Assembly: GCA_949775045.1 (NCBI GenBank)
Contig: OX459105.1
Span: 7,123,240-7,187,239 of the forward strand
Source of the DNA: Metridium senile
Taxonomy: Eukaryota > Cnidaria > Anthozoa > Actiniaria > Metridiidae
Length of the DNA stretch: 64,000 nucleotides
Direction of reading: 5' to 3'
Shown here: positions 22,908 to 34,100 of the stretch, piece by piece
Layout: the number at the start of each line of letters is the position of its first letter
Position numbering within the stretch: position 1 is the stretch's first letter
The notes under the pieces: model-generated
The model's database searches: none
The model's input: the letters and a program-made list of their open reading frames with translations, nothing else
What the model was told of the DNA's origin: nothing
Translations under genes and position numbers: made by a program

Positions 22908-25900
22908 TCAAAAATCAGGTCCACTTCGACGATTTAACGCGTTCGTCGATGAAGGTGCATTGGAATCACTTACACTTACCTCGGCCTCATTTCTATCTGT
23001 TCCATGAAATCTCCTTCGTTTAAACATGAACTCAAACTTTGTCTGCTCAGCAAGGTTGTTTCTGCGGTAATATTGATCAAACGATCTGTATAATACGAAG
23101 CCAAGAACAACTAGTGGTACATAGGCTAGAATATTGACAACAACTTTCATTCCACCGTGACGACTTGGTTTTTCATCGATGGCTGAGCTGAATATTGTTA
23201 TCAATGTAAGGTTTGACAATAGTATGGCATCAGAGACGTTGATCCAGCTATAGTTGGTTCGATCTGGATCACTGTTTTCTTTGTAAGGACGTAGCCAAAG
23301 GAAGACCACTAAAATGGCTACACAGGCGGCTTCTAAGAGGGCTCGCTTAAGTGGACTTTGTGGAATGAAGGTTCCCAGTAGAAGTATTATCAGTCTGGCC
23401 AGGAAATAGAACGCAGCACACCAGCGGTATTGGTCTGGAAAAGTGAAAATGTAAACTATAACAATCTAATCAATGGATATACAGATTTAAGACCTCACCT
23501 TAATAAGGAAGGACTGCTAGCAGGAAATGAAATGACAATGAAGAATCAAATACAGAAAAAAGAGTAAATTAAAAATGAAGGACATAGAGATGAAAGAACA
23601 AGAAGAAAGATGGGTCCTAGTTATAGGGGGAATATGCATTATAAAGATAAGAAAGAAAGTGGAAAGGGAGAGAACTAAAAGGTTAACTATTGATGAATAG
23701 GAAAAGGAGAAGAAATTAACATCGGAAAACACGTGTTAACATTTGGTCAGCTATAGACCCCGTGTACGTTCACGCTTCACGTTCACTGGTAGAAATATAG
23801 CGTCTCCCGCGAAGAAGGAGAGACGTTTCGCGGGAGACTTCGAGCGCAAATAAGGGTCTGTTTACGCAGACTAGTAGAAATAAGGCTTAAAAATCCTGGT
23901 ATTTCGATCTTTTCTCGAAATATTTGCAGAAAAGTAAACAAAGTAGCCATGGATACAGCTACCTCAATCTTTTATTGACCTTATATATCCAGTCAAATGA
24001 TTTTGATCTACTTTCCGTTCAAATAGTACACGTACTTGTTCACTTTTACAAGAGAGATTGTGCGACTATTCTCATGTCAAGTTACAATATGGGCTATATC
24101 TAAAATCAAACAAATCCTTTCAAAAAAGTAGCTATGGATTCGAAAACACCATTCTTTTACGGACATTTTGATGTGTAATACATGACTATGCGTGAAAAAA
24201 AAAACACACGTACTTTTCACGATTTCTGATTAATTATTATCGCTGTAATCTCTCGGTCATTCTCTTATAAGACTCTCATTCAAAATCGAGCGGACAGTAG
24301 AGCCTCGAGAACTCTTTAAATGATATATGTTATTTTGTCGCCGGTTATAAGTCGTCTGAGTATATATAATCGATATCATATTGTGCTGTGAAAAGCTTCT
24401 CTGGATGTTTAATTGTATTTAAAAGCGGGTTTCTACTTAGAAAGATCAAATGTTCAAAATCACGGAGCTATGTTTACCGATGGAGAGAAGCAAGCTAGAG
24501 ACATAAAAACGCTTGAAAGGAAATAAGGAACGAATAAAGGATTACGACCATGATTACCTTCATACAAGTTACAAGTTGCGTGTACGTCAGTTCTGGACAT
24601 GTGATTCAATCCTTCAGCTTCGCGTTGTTTAGCACCACTGTATTATTTATATTAGTATTTATAGACAGAAGGCGCATTTGCACAGGGTCAGCCTCGATTT
24701 GATATATCAACGTACATATTTACAACTTCCAAGCAAAGCATGAAAACAAGTTATCACTTAACAATAGGAAACACATTTGAATTTACTCTGAAATGAGGAT
24801 ATCCATTGCAAATGCAGCATTTATCAAATAGTACAGCGGTGCATGGTATATATAGATAACATAAAACTGGTCTAATTAGAACTCTTACCTTTGAAGCAGC
24901 CTTGCAGCTTATCAAATAAAGGTTTGAGACTTTGCAAGTTGACTTTGCAGCGTCGAAGACACCTTGCAATCCAAGGCTGAAACATCAGCAGAACTGGAAT
25001 GGGTATGACGATAAAGGCAATACAAATACAAGCAAGTACACCATAGGCTATATGTTTACCATGGAAGGGTTTTAACTCTCCCTGGGCAAATACTCTATGT
25101 TCGTCACCAATCTTTAAAGGGTGTAAAATCTTTAGCGATATACCTGTAATATTGGTGTAGCACAGGACAAAAATTGTACTAAAGGCACTGAATGGAGCTC
25201 TTACCCATTTACTGTACCTCCAGTTTGGAAAACGTTTAACGAGCTTAGCAATCAAATACACGAGCAAAAGTACGAAGCCTGGTAATATATACATAATAGC
25301 AAGTTTATCTGATTCGTCGAGACCTTCTGTAAAACATGATCCACTTTCGCCAAAGCGTGTCTTTAAGTTTGCAAGGCCAATGATGAACTTCATAAACCCA
25401 TCGAATTCAAAACTTCCTGGTGTCAGAAGGGATATGACCTGATATGAATAAAGCCAAGCGTTGAGATACCCCGTGAAGACATCCACGTCAATTGCCATAA
25501 GTAACATTACTACAACAGTTAGAGCTAGACCTATTACAAGGAAATAAGCGATATTTCCTTTACCGCAGTTTAAAACACAAGCCTCGCTTCCAAAAGATGC
25601 AGTGTATCCAGGTTTACACTTTCCACAAAGCACGCTATTTGGGTCTCTATCGCCTGCACACATTTCATTCTTTACATATGTACACTCCCCTATTGCGTTT
25701 TCTCTGTATGGATCCGAGCATCGACAGTAATTGACTGGGCAGGTGACGGTATTGAATTGTTTATCCACCATCCCTGCCCAAAATCCACGTTTTAGAAACA
25801 CTTTTTTACCGTCCTCAGCGCATCGGGATATACCAGAAAATTTGGAATCTGAGCAAACACACTTATCGTTTTCACTATGGAAACCATGGTTACAGTCTCT

Positions 25901-28126
25901 GAGAGTTAGGTCGCTGATTTTTTCGCGAAGAACATATCGTCCAACTGACCGCAGAACAACATCAAAATGATCTCCATTTCTGCCATTAAGGATTAAGAAT
26001 TTCACTTGTTTTTCATGGACAAGAAAAAGGGACGACGGCGTAGCAAGGCAAGCGTGTGACGTACTTTCTTTTTTTTGGATGTCAATGTTAATAATGCCAT
26101 ACACTGGATTCCCGATCTCGTCCAAAAGTGAAATAGAAGCGTTAAAGATCTCACTGGGTGCAACGTTCCAATCCTTTTTACGAAAAACTAAATCAACCGG
26201 GTCTGTTGATACTTCTATGTTTACATTACTGAAGTTAAGTCCATTGCTCGTAAGGAATTTGATAAATTTCCACTTCAGTACAGTGTTGTTTCTTCTTGAT
26301 TCGCCAGCTCGACGGCAGTTTTGAAGAGAAGTGGCATACACTGAGAGACCGGACTCTTCGTTTGGACCGACATTTCCTTGAAAGATGATCTCAGTCTTCC
26401 ACAAGTCAAAATCAATTTCTTCGTCGTATTCAAAGAAACATTGATGAGTTGGGTATCCTGTGGCGTTGAAACTGACCTGCGGTGATCCTGGTGCATTAAC
26501 GTAAATGGCGCCGCCCTTTTCCACACAATGGTTACCGGTAAAATACACTTTGGACTTGGCAGCGTATCTTATTTTAGAATTGCCGTACATTGCAAGCGCA
26601 CCACCTCTGTAGCCTGTATTATGCAGGAAGTCAACACGTCCATGTATCACAAGTATTGCAGAGTCCAATACCATACTGGTGTGGCTATTGTTTGATATTT
26701 GAAGGTAACCCTTGGATATTATTGGCATTTCGACTGTATACACCGTCCCTTGGCCAACCAAGATATCTTGTTTAGTTGTGGTGACGTAATTGTTGGTAAT
26801 ATTGCAGTTCTCTAGCACCACATGAACGGGAACTAAGGGCCCAATGTTGTCAGGATTAAGGTTGAATAAAAACAATCCAAGTGCTGATCCAACATTCCCT
26901 CTGTTTTCAGAGAAAACTGTGTTGATTAACACGACCTTCTCTCTATTTTTATATATGGAAGGGCTTTTCTCCATGAAAGATGTACCATATATAGATATTC
27001 CACCGCCCCATATCGATGTGTTATTGTCAAACGTACAGTCTGTAAAGGTAAATGTATTGGGGAGAATGGCGTTCTTAGATGTAATAACATCACCTATCCT
27101 TGCCCCGCCGCCAGCGTAAGATGCAAAGTTGTCAGTAAATGTGCTCTCTTTAACTTCAATTGTGTTATTTTCAGTGTTATGTCTAAACTCAGCCTGAAAT
27201 CCCCCTCCCCACTGTGCATGATTACCAATAAATGTACAACGTGACAGAGTGAATGCGTTATTACTTGCGTTACCATATAGGTAGACACCAAGACCACCAC
27301 CACGGCTAAAAGGGGCCAAAGGAGAATTGATTCGATTATCATTGTCTGGGTTTCGTGCTTCGTTAGCTATAAACTGGACGTTGTTTAGTACGAATAGTCC
27401 ATTGTGCTGATATGTTTCATGGTGATCTTTACTTATATTCAAAGGGTTGTAACCATACGAATTCAGTAATAAAAAGACTCCTCCTCCAGCATTAGCTTCG
27501 TCGCTCTCTTCCGCAAGCTGAGAAACATTACGTCTGGGCCGATTATCCTTAAATACACTATCACTAATGTTCAAACCACTAACATCGGTGAAAGTCATAC
27601 CTATTCCATCGCTTTGACTAACCTCCACATTGTGAACTTGTACGTTCTTGCAATAGCTGAAATACAATGCTGTTGAATAATCCAAATGGTTCATTTTTTT
27701 GGTTGATTTCTCGCGGCCAATCAAACTCCTTTGCCAACCACTACATTTAGTGAGCTTCAAGTTATAAAGTCCAATATCACTGCTAAACACAAAGGCAATG
27801 CTAACGTTTGGAAAGCAAGTGACTTGAGATAGCCCTTCACCAACTCCTTCACCAACTATAGTGAAATGTTTTACCTTAGTGAACGAATAGCTTCTGGAGA
27901 GTGTATAGGCGCCTTCTCTTAGCAAAATACGAGTATTGCTGGTGTTTTGGCTCAAAGCTTTTTGTAGGGCAAAATCCAGTGTTTTACATGGACGTATTGT
28001 AGAACCACAAGATTTATCCAAGGAACCCGTTGATGATACATGAATTGTGGAATACAATGAGCTTGTAACATCGGTTATGGAAAGAACAATAACAACAATG
28101 ACAGTCAAGCGTCGTTCTGCAGCCAT
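22908..28126 (-). CDS. Secreted beta-helix / multi-pass membrane protein, complete, 2 exons
   Basis: Exons 24889-28126 and 22908-23434 join in phase 1 (TTCAAAG|GTAAGAG to TTTTCCAG|AC) to 1254 residues. Visible parts: an N-terminal signal peptide (about 1-22); about 500 residues of right-handed parallel beta-helix, with repeated short Asn- and Gly-rich rungs such as FTDNFASYAGGGARIGD and GNHAQWGGGF; a linker; a Cys-rich module (CGKCKPGYTASFGSEACVLN); then eight or nine membrane segments, starting at IAYFLVIGLALTVVVMLLMA, with the last three in exon 2; and a basic cytoplasmic tail. Start: the first ATG before the signal peptide. Similar animal proteins are often mis-titled as chlamydial Pmp-like. 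Function unknown; a cell-surface receptor, sensor or channel is inference from topology. No near neighbour suggests a pathway. Confidence 0.87.
23803..23840. repeat. GC-rich perfect stem-loop
   Basis: GTCTCCCGCGAA pairs with TTTCGCGGGAGAC around GAAGGAGAGACG. It lies in the intron of the beta-helix gene, in otherwise AT-rich DNA. It may be the core of a decayed MITE. Confidence 0.6.
24665..24845. repeat. Dispersed inverted-repeat element, copy 2
   Basis: Inverse of the element at 1140-1310: GGCGCATTTGCACAGGGTCA, AACAATAGGAAACACATTTG and GTACAGCGGTG match it on the other strand. It is in the intron of the beta-helix gene, close to the exon 1 donor. Confidence 0.6.
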
Positions 28127-28609
28127 GATCTATACTTTTACCTTAACAGTTTCATGGAATTTTATGGCGTAGTGTCGTTTTTTCCTCGTAATTCTCTGAA
28201 GGGATCTTTGGAAGTTTTTGAGTTCTCGGAACTGTCATTGCCTCTCGCAATAGCGTGACCGATTTGCATGATTTGTGTAACCTCTGAACCGGATATCGGA
28301 TGTTTCTTTTGCATGACAGATTAAATTTCACATAATAAGCTTTTTGACATTTTCAGTTAAAAATAGCACTAATTTAAAGGTGCTTGTTTTACATTATTCA
28401 AATAAAAAGTTAATGATGGTGCACTCTAATGAGCAAAATAGAAAGTAAGCCCAATTTAATATCATGACTTTAAACGATTTAATAGATGTAAAGACACCAC
28501 AGGGAGCCCGGCTTTATTATATGTATTTTCTTAAGAAATTTTACTGCTTTATGCATTTTCATTAGAAAGTTTACTTTGCTCTTTATTCGTGTTTCCTGTG
28601 TTTTGAGAT

Positions 28610-29280
28610 TGATTCCCTGTTCTCAAGTACATAAAGGCCTGGGACAGGCCTAATTCGTGAAAACAATCCAAAAGGCAACAAAACTTTCAGATAACCTTGA
28701 TTCCATTTAGTGGGATCTTTTTGTGTTGCTTTTGGGCAGAGCTACCGATTACATGGTGGGTCACGTGACTTTTTGATATTCAAATTTTCAAATATTGCTC
28801 CGGTAGTGAGTTCAAAACGTATCGGAGAAGTAAATACTTAAAGTTATTTCTCTTCTGGATTGCTTTTCAAATGTGTCTTGGCTCGTTGAAAAAGTAAACT
28901 ACTTTAAGGGGTTGTTATGCAAAAAAGTTCACGTGACTTCACATATGCCCATTTATCTCGCTACCTAAAAGTCAAAGGTCGTCAGCTAAGACAGTTTCAT
29001 ATATTTATTAGTGAGAACTATCCTTTGTTGCCGAAAATTTTGTTTCAGCAGCTTTCTCCACCACCGGAGAAAGCTTTTTATGTTTAGTCATGTGACCTAG
29101 CCTGTGACGTCACTAATTATCAAAAAAGGCCATAGAAACGTTAAGGTCGTTGAGTTCCATCATATTACCAACAATAAAATTTATCGAGAAACATTAAGGC
29201 AGTTAAAGGATAGTTTTTAGTTTTTAGTGAGTCCTCTTGTTATATCCCAGGCCTTAATGTACTTGAGAATTGTTTGGGAT
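28610..29280. mobile_element. Inverted-repeat element (about 670 bp)
   Basis: TTCTCAAGTACATAAAGGCC and TGGGA near 28618-28645 are mirrored by TCCCAGGCCTTAATGTACTT and GAGAA near 29245-29270. The interior has an inner mirrored CTTTCTCCACC / GGAGAAAGC but no transposase frame. Confidence 0.7.
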
Positions 29281-29488
29281 CGGTTTATAGGTCACGTTTA
29301 CATAAGCTGTAATGGGATCTGGACTGTTTTTAAAATATAATGAAGTAAAAGGAAAGAAACGGAAAGAAAAAAAATCAAAATCTCGTCACCAAAGTCCAGT
29401 CCAGTGTTTACAGCATGCCCTCTAACAACTCGTGATTGACAGTTCAATGAAAACAAATCAAGCCTAAAGATATACAGTATTCTAGTTA

Positions 29489-29680
29489 GGGACGGACCAT
29501 TAGAAAAACCCGAAAGGGGGGGGGGGGGGACAATTCAAAAAATTTTGCAGGGAATCAAGACCCCCCCAAAAACCCAAGAAAAAAATGCACACCTTTGTCT
29601 CCGAAAAAAAAAATCCTGCACAGATTTTTGTCTGCCCCCCCCCCCCCCCCCCCCCGCGGTTTTTTGTAATGGTCCGTCCC
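29489..29680. mobile_element. MITE with TTA duplication and poly-G/poly-C arms
   Basis: Ends GGGACGGACCATTA and TAATGGTCCGTCCC, flanked by TTA at 29486-29488 and 29681-29683. The uninterrupted sequence exists at 21430-21580 with one TTA, so both element limits and target duplication are read directly. A G run near 29517-29530 faces a C run near 29636-29655. TTA duplication suggests the PIF/Harbinger superfamily. Confidence 0.88.
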
Positions 29681-31113
29681 TTATCAGATGAAGTTAAAAC
29701 TAAATAAATACAATAACACATTAATTTGTATTTTTGGCTCAGTTCTCTAGTTAAAATAATATTTCTACCTACATTTTATCAACAAAATTGATTGTAATTC
29801 TATAACAAGCAAGTGACTGATGCTCACATTTCATTATTATTTCGAATTCCTTAGAAACCAAATCAGATTTCAATACATTAGCAGCATCAAACAAGAAATC
29901 ATTTCGGTCTTGACTTGATGCTTTAGCTGGGACGTTTTTTGAAATAAATGTGTACACCAATTTCAATAAGGTACGTTGCCAATGCGAATACGTCATTCCA
30001 CGTCCTTAGGGAATTTTAGGTATGAATAATCTCTGTTTTTGGATGGTGCTGTTATAACTAGAAGCATCAATAGTCGTTTAATTAGACAGAGAGACTGGCT
30101 AATTGAGTTATGACGAACGTACAAAGTCGTCTGGTGTAAAAACGAACACAAGTTGTCATCTGATTTTGTTGAATTTACATTATAGACGAACAGAATTCAC
30201 CTGACGATTTGTCTGTAATCTAGTGTGAAAAAACAAGTTTTTACCTGCTCAGTTTTTGTGTGTCTTGAAATGACATATCGCATTGGACAACACGGTGTAT
30301 ATGGAGGTATTTTAAATACAAATCGGGTTGCAAAGGGTTGCATTACATGCTCTGGAAGGTACAGCGGATCATTTCGAAATGTGAGCATTTCTCCTAACTA
30401 AAAAGCGACCCATTCTAGAAGTTTATGAATTTCAAGGCTTGGGTGATCAAAGCCCAATAAGTGGTCAGTTTCTTTTTTGTAATCGTAGTCTTTTAACAGT
30501 ATATATAGTTTTTCCTTTTTACACATATCCTATTTCTATCGTTTGCACTAACTTGTTTTTTATCATTCTTTTTAGAATTTTTTTTTTTTTATCCAGGACA
30601 CTGGTTGATAACAGCAATTTAATTGTTGATTTATTCATCCTGGTGAAATGTTATTATTAATTATACAACACAGAGTTCACCCTGGCTTTATGCTGATATA
30701 AAAACTATAGAGGTAGTGTTAGAGGTTAGTGTTAATGCTGGTCTATTACCAGACCTAAAGTTAATCCTGGGAAAGTGTTAATCCTGGTTTAACTCTCACA
30801 AAACCTGTGGATTTAATTCTAATGTAAGCGAGCTTTGATTACAACGCTTGGCAGAGATTTCCCCTCTAGAAGAGAGAGAAAACAAACCTCTGCGCGGAGC
30901 TGCTCGAGCTCGTTCAGAAAATTGGACGAATAAATTATCTTCAAACTGGTTTTAAACCAGTTATAACCGGTTTGAATAACATCGCATGTAATATAATGAC
31001 GTTTGTAAGGACGCCATACAGTCGCACATGCTCGATAGACTATCTAGCAGGTCCGTGCAGAGGTTTGTTTGAATGGAATGTCATATGAATGGAATATACA
31101 TATGTTACAGATA

Positions 31114-34100
31114 TTATGATGGTGGAGAGAGGAGGTTAACGAGTTGATTTCTACCATCGTCCTGCGACGGGCCTCCTGTCAGCCCCTGGAGCATCCCTCT
31201 TAAGTTACCAATAATGTTTCTGTGTCTGTTTGGTCCATCTGAGACTACTCTCAGGTGTTCCAGTGGAAAATGTCCGACTTCAAAAGCAACAACAGCAGCA
31301 TGATCCAGCTTGCCTGGTAGCTCCTTCATTATTTTTCTGATTTCGTTTTCGTTGATTTTATGAGCAGGTCCACGTGTTTGTCCTTCCTTTAGTTTCTTCT
31401 CCAGCGAGTTTCTCTTTTCCTGGGTGCATTTCGCTACATGATTGATCAGGTTCGCACACAGAGTTTGTGCTGAAAGATCATCGGGAATCTCCAGCTCAAT
31501 GGCCTAAAACAGATAAGGCACATATAAACATTTACACAAATATATCAAGGATCCTAAATTAAACTTCCAAAGTTGACTTGGAGTGGTTAAGGGGCTTCCA
31601 TTTATTAGTGCATAGGGGGATGTGGGGGGTATTGAAGGTGTGTGTGTGGGGGGGGGGGGGGGCACGTTATTTTCGGAAGCTATATAGGGGGTTTGATACT
31701 AATTGGATGTAGCTTTAGTAATAAACTGACAAATATAGGGGTCATGATTTTTTTGCCAACAAAAAAATTGGGGTAGTATTAGAGTACATCATCGCATTCA
31801 GGATGGCAGTAAACTCAACTCATCATAAAGAGTAAATGTAAAAACTTTAACTCAAAAAAGCGTTGGATCAGCGCATTTCCAAAAATGCCGTTTTTACAGT
31901 GTAGTAGTTTGGTTATTATTATTTACCTCTTGCATATCACATAATGTTTTGTGATGTCTCATGGTTGGTACATCCCATTCACCGTATGCATTAGTATCCA
32001 TATCACTCCTTGGTGTTTGTATATTATTCATTGTACCTGTACCACTTAACGAGTCCATGCTCACCGAATGTCTTAATTGACCTTGGCAATGATTACATTG
32101 TGATACTACAGGATCGAAATTATCCGATACCCCGTCGCTGGTCAAGAACACGATGTCTCCTGCAGATACTTGTGTATACGAGAAAGTTAAGTTCGTAAGA
32201 TCGGGGTTATAGCCATCCACAGGACCAAGGGATCCACCGGGGCAACGCATGTCTCGTTCAGTCTCCGAGCAGTGTGAACCAACAGTTATTTCACGAGTTC
32301 TACCACTGTGAGTAGCTGTTTCTTTACTGTAGACAAAAGCGAGACTGTCTCCTACATTGATCACACAAACCGCCCATTTATCACTCCCTCTAATTGGACA
32401 GATAACCGCTGTACAAAGTGTTGTCATGGTGGCGCCACTTTCAACAATGCAGTCTTGCGCAAGCTCAAACGATCTGCATAACAGCTCCATGACGTCATGG
32501 GTAGTAGTTGCTGAACAAAGGTAATGATTGAGATACTGAATGGATCCCGCGACACCACAACGGGCTGCGAGACGGGATTTATCTCCCCAGTTAACCCCAT
32601 CGGCGAGGGATAGAATACAACTATTTTCACGTGCTACTATAGCGAATACGTCGGCTACTGGGTCTCCTGTCGTGTAATCCGGATCCAAGTTAGGATTTTT
32701 TTCGTACAAAGATGTACCAATTCCAAAGGCTCTCATTTCTGGTCGTGTCCATTCATTAAAACATCGCACTCGTCCATTATATCTAGGGTGAGATAATAGG
32801 TTAGGTTTGCTGTATTTCATTTCAACATCACGAATGCCTTCCTTGGGTCCAGTCATGGCTGCAGTTACAGGTTTTGTTAATGGTTGAAGGAAATCCGCAG
32901 GAAGCTTGGTGTAGTCTTTGTGATGCCATTCCACGTTATTACGTTTTCTCATAGCATCCCTGAAATCAACAAAAAAACTGAACCATTAGCTAGGAAACTA
33001 ACATAGAAGACTTAGAATATCATCACAACGATCCGTTCTTATCATCATCATCACTATCACCATCATCATCGTAGGTACTATAGTCATCATCATCATCATC
33101 ATTATAAAACATAATGGTCGTCATGCACCCGGCATCAACATCATCATAATTACCACCACCAAAGCCTCCACCCCCACCACCACCATCATCATCATCATCG
33201 TCGTCGTCGTCATCATTATCCTTGTCGTCATAGATGTCGTTATAGATGGTTCAACTAGCAGCCCTTTCAAAGTTCCCTAAGGGTACCCCACTGAGGATTG
33301 CCCTGTCAGCAAGGTACATGGCATTATAATCATCAAAATAAACGAAAACTATTTTCCCTGTCTAGCATTCGTTTATCTCCAGTTATACCAATAGTGGTAC
33401 GAAACGATTCAAGCTGGGCAACATGTTTGAAACGGGTACATGTTCCATGCTTTATTATAGGTAAATTAGCGCATAGGAAATATTAACTATTATTGGTGCG
33501 GCCGTAAGAGGAAACTCAAACTTTCATTTCAATTATTTTGGAAAAATGTTTCTCGATCTTCCTTTATCTTTAACATATTCAAATGTCTCGACACTGATGT
33601 TATGCGAAAACACAACGCTGTTTTAGAATAACATGTCGCATGTTATGTACCTGCAGTGACTTTATGAACTTTTACACTTGAAATTAAATATGCTTTCGCC
33701 AGCAACCATGAACAAGTTTAACATCACAGCTAGAAGTTAAAAAGTTTTACCATTTTTCTTTAACAAAATGAACTTTATAATTAAAATTGATATTTTTGGT
33801 TTGTCTCAACAATGTCGCAACGGTGAAACAAATGCAACTTGTCGTATAAAACCATTTTAAAATCGTTTCTAGACTGACCTAGAAGTCTAGGATAGATAAA
33901 GTATATGAATGTTAAAGTCCTTATCACTTCTAGGCAAATGATGTACAAATATAATATTTTTGAGCTATAGAATTTTTTTTGGGGGGGGGGGGGGGGGGGT
34001 TATTCCCTCCGCGTATTTGACACAGACGAATTTATCGAAAATGGCCTATTGAACAGCGGTCCTGTGGTTTTCAAGCAGGACAAGAAAAGCAATGGGTGTA

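Larger units (their letters stand above)
28127..31113. other. Intergenic region, beta-helix gene promoter side
   Basis: Contains the upstream region of the beta-helix gene (28127-28400, no clear TATA box), a large inverted-repeat element (about 28610-29280), a dispersed repeat split by a MITE (29405-29755) and unassigned sequence. A minus-strand frame at 29769-29996 looks protein-like (ASSQDRNDFLFDAANVLKSD), but no matching exon was found. Another inverted pair, AACCAGTTATAACCGGTT, is at 30953-30970. Confidence 0.55.

Noticed and set aside
26079..27342. Several frames opposite or shifted within the beta-helix gene
   Set aside because: Shadow frames of the 1079-codon exon.
29769..29996. Protein-like minus-strand frame of 75 codons
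   Set aside because: No consistent splice partner or recognised family, and it abuts repeats. Noted in the intergenic entry only.
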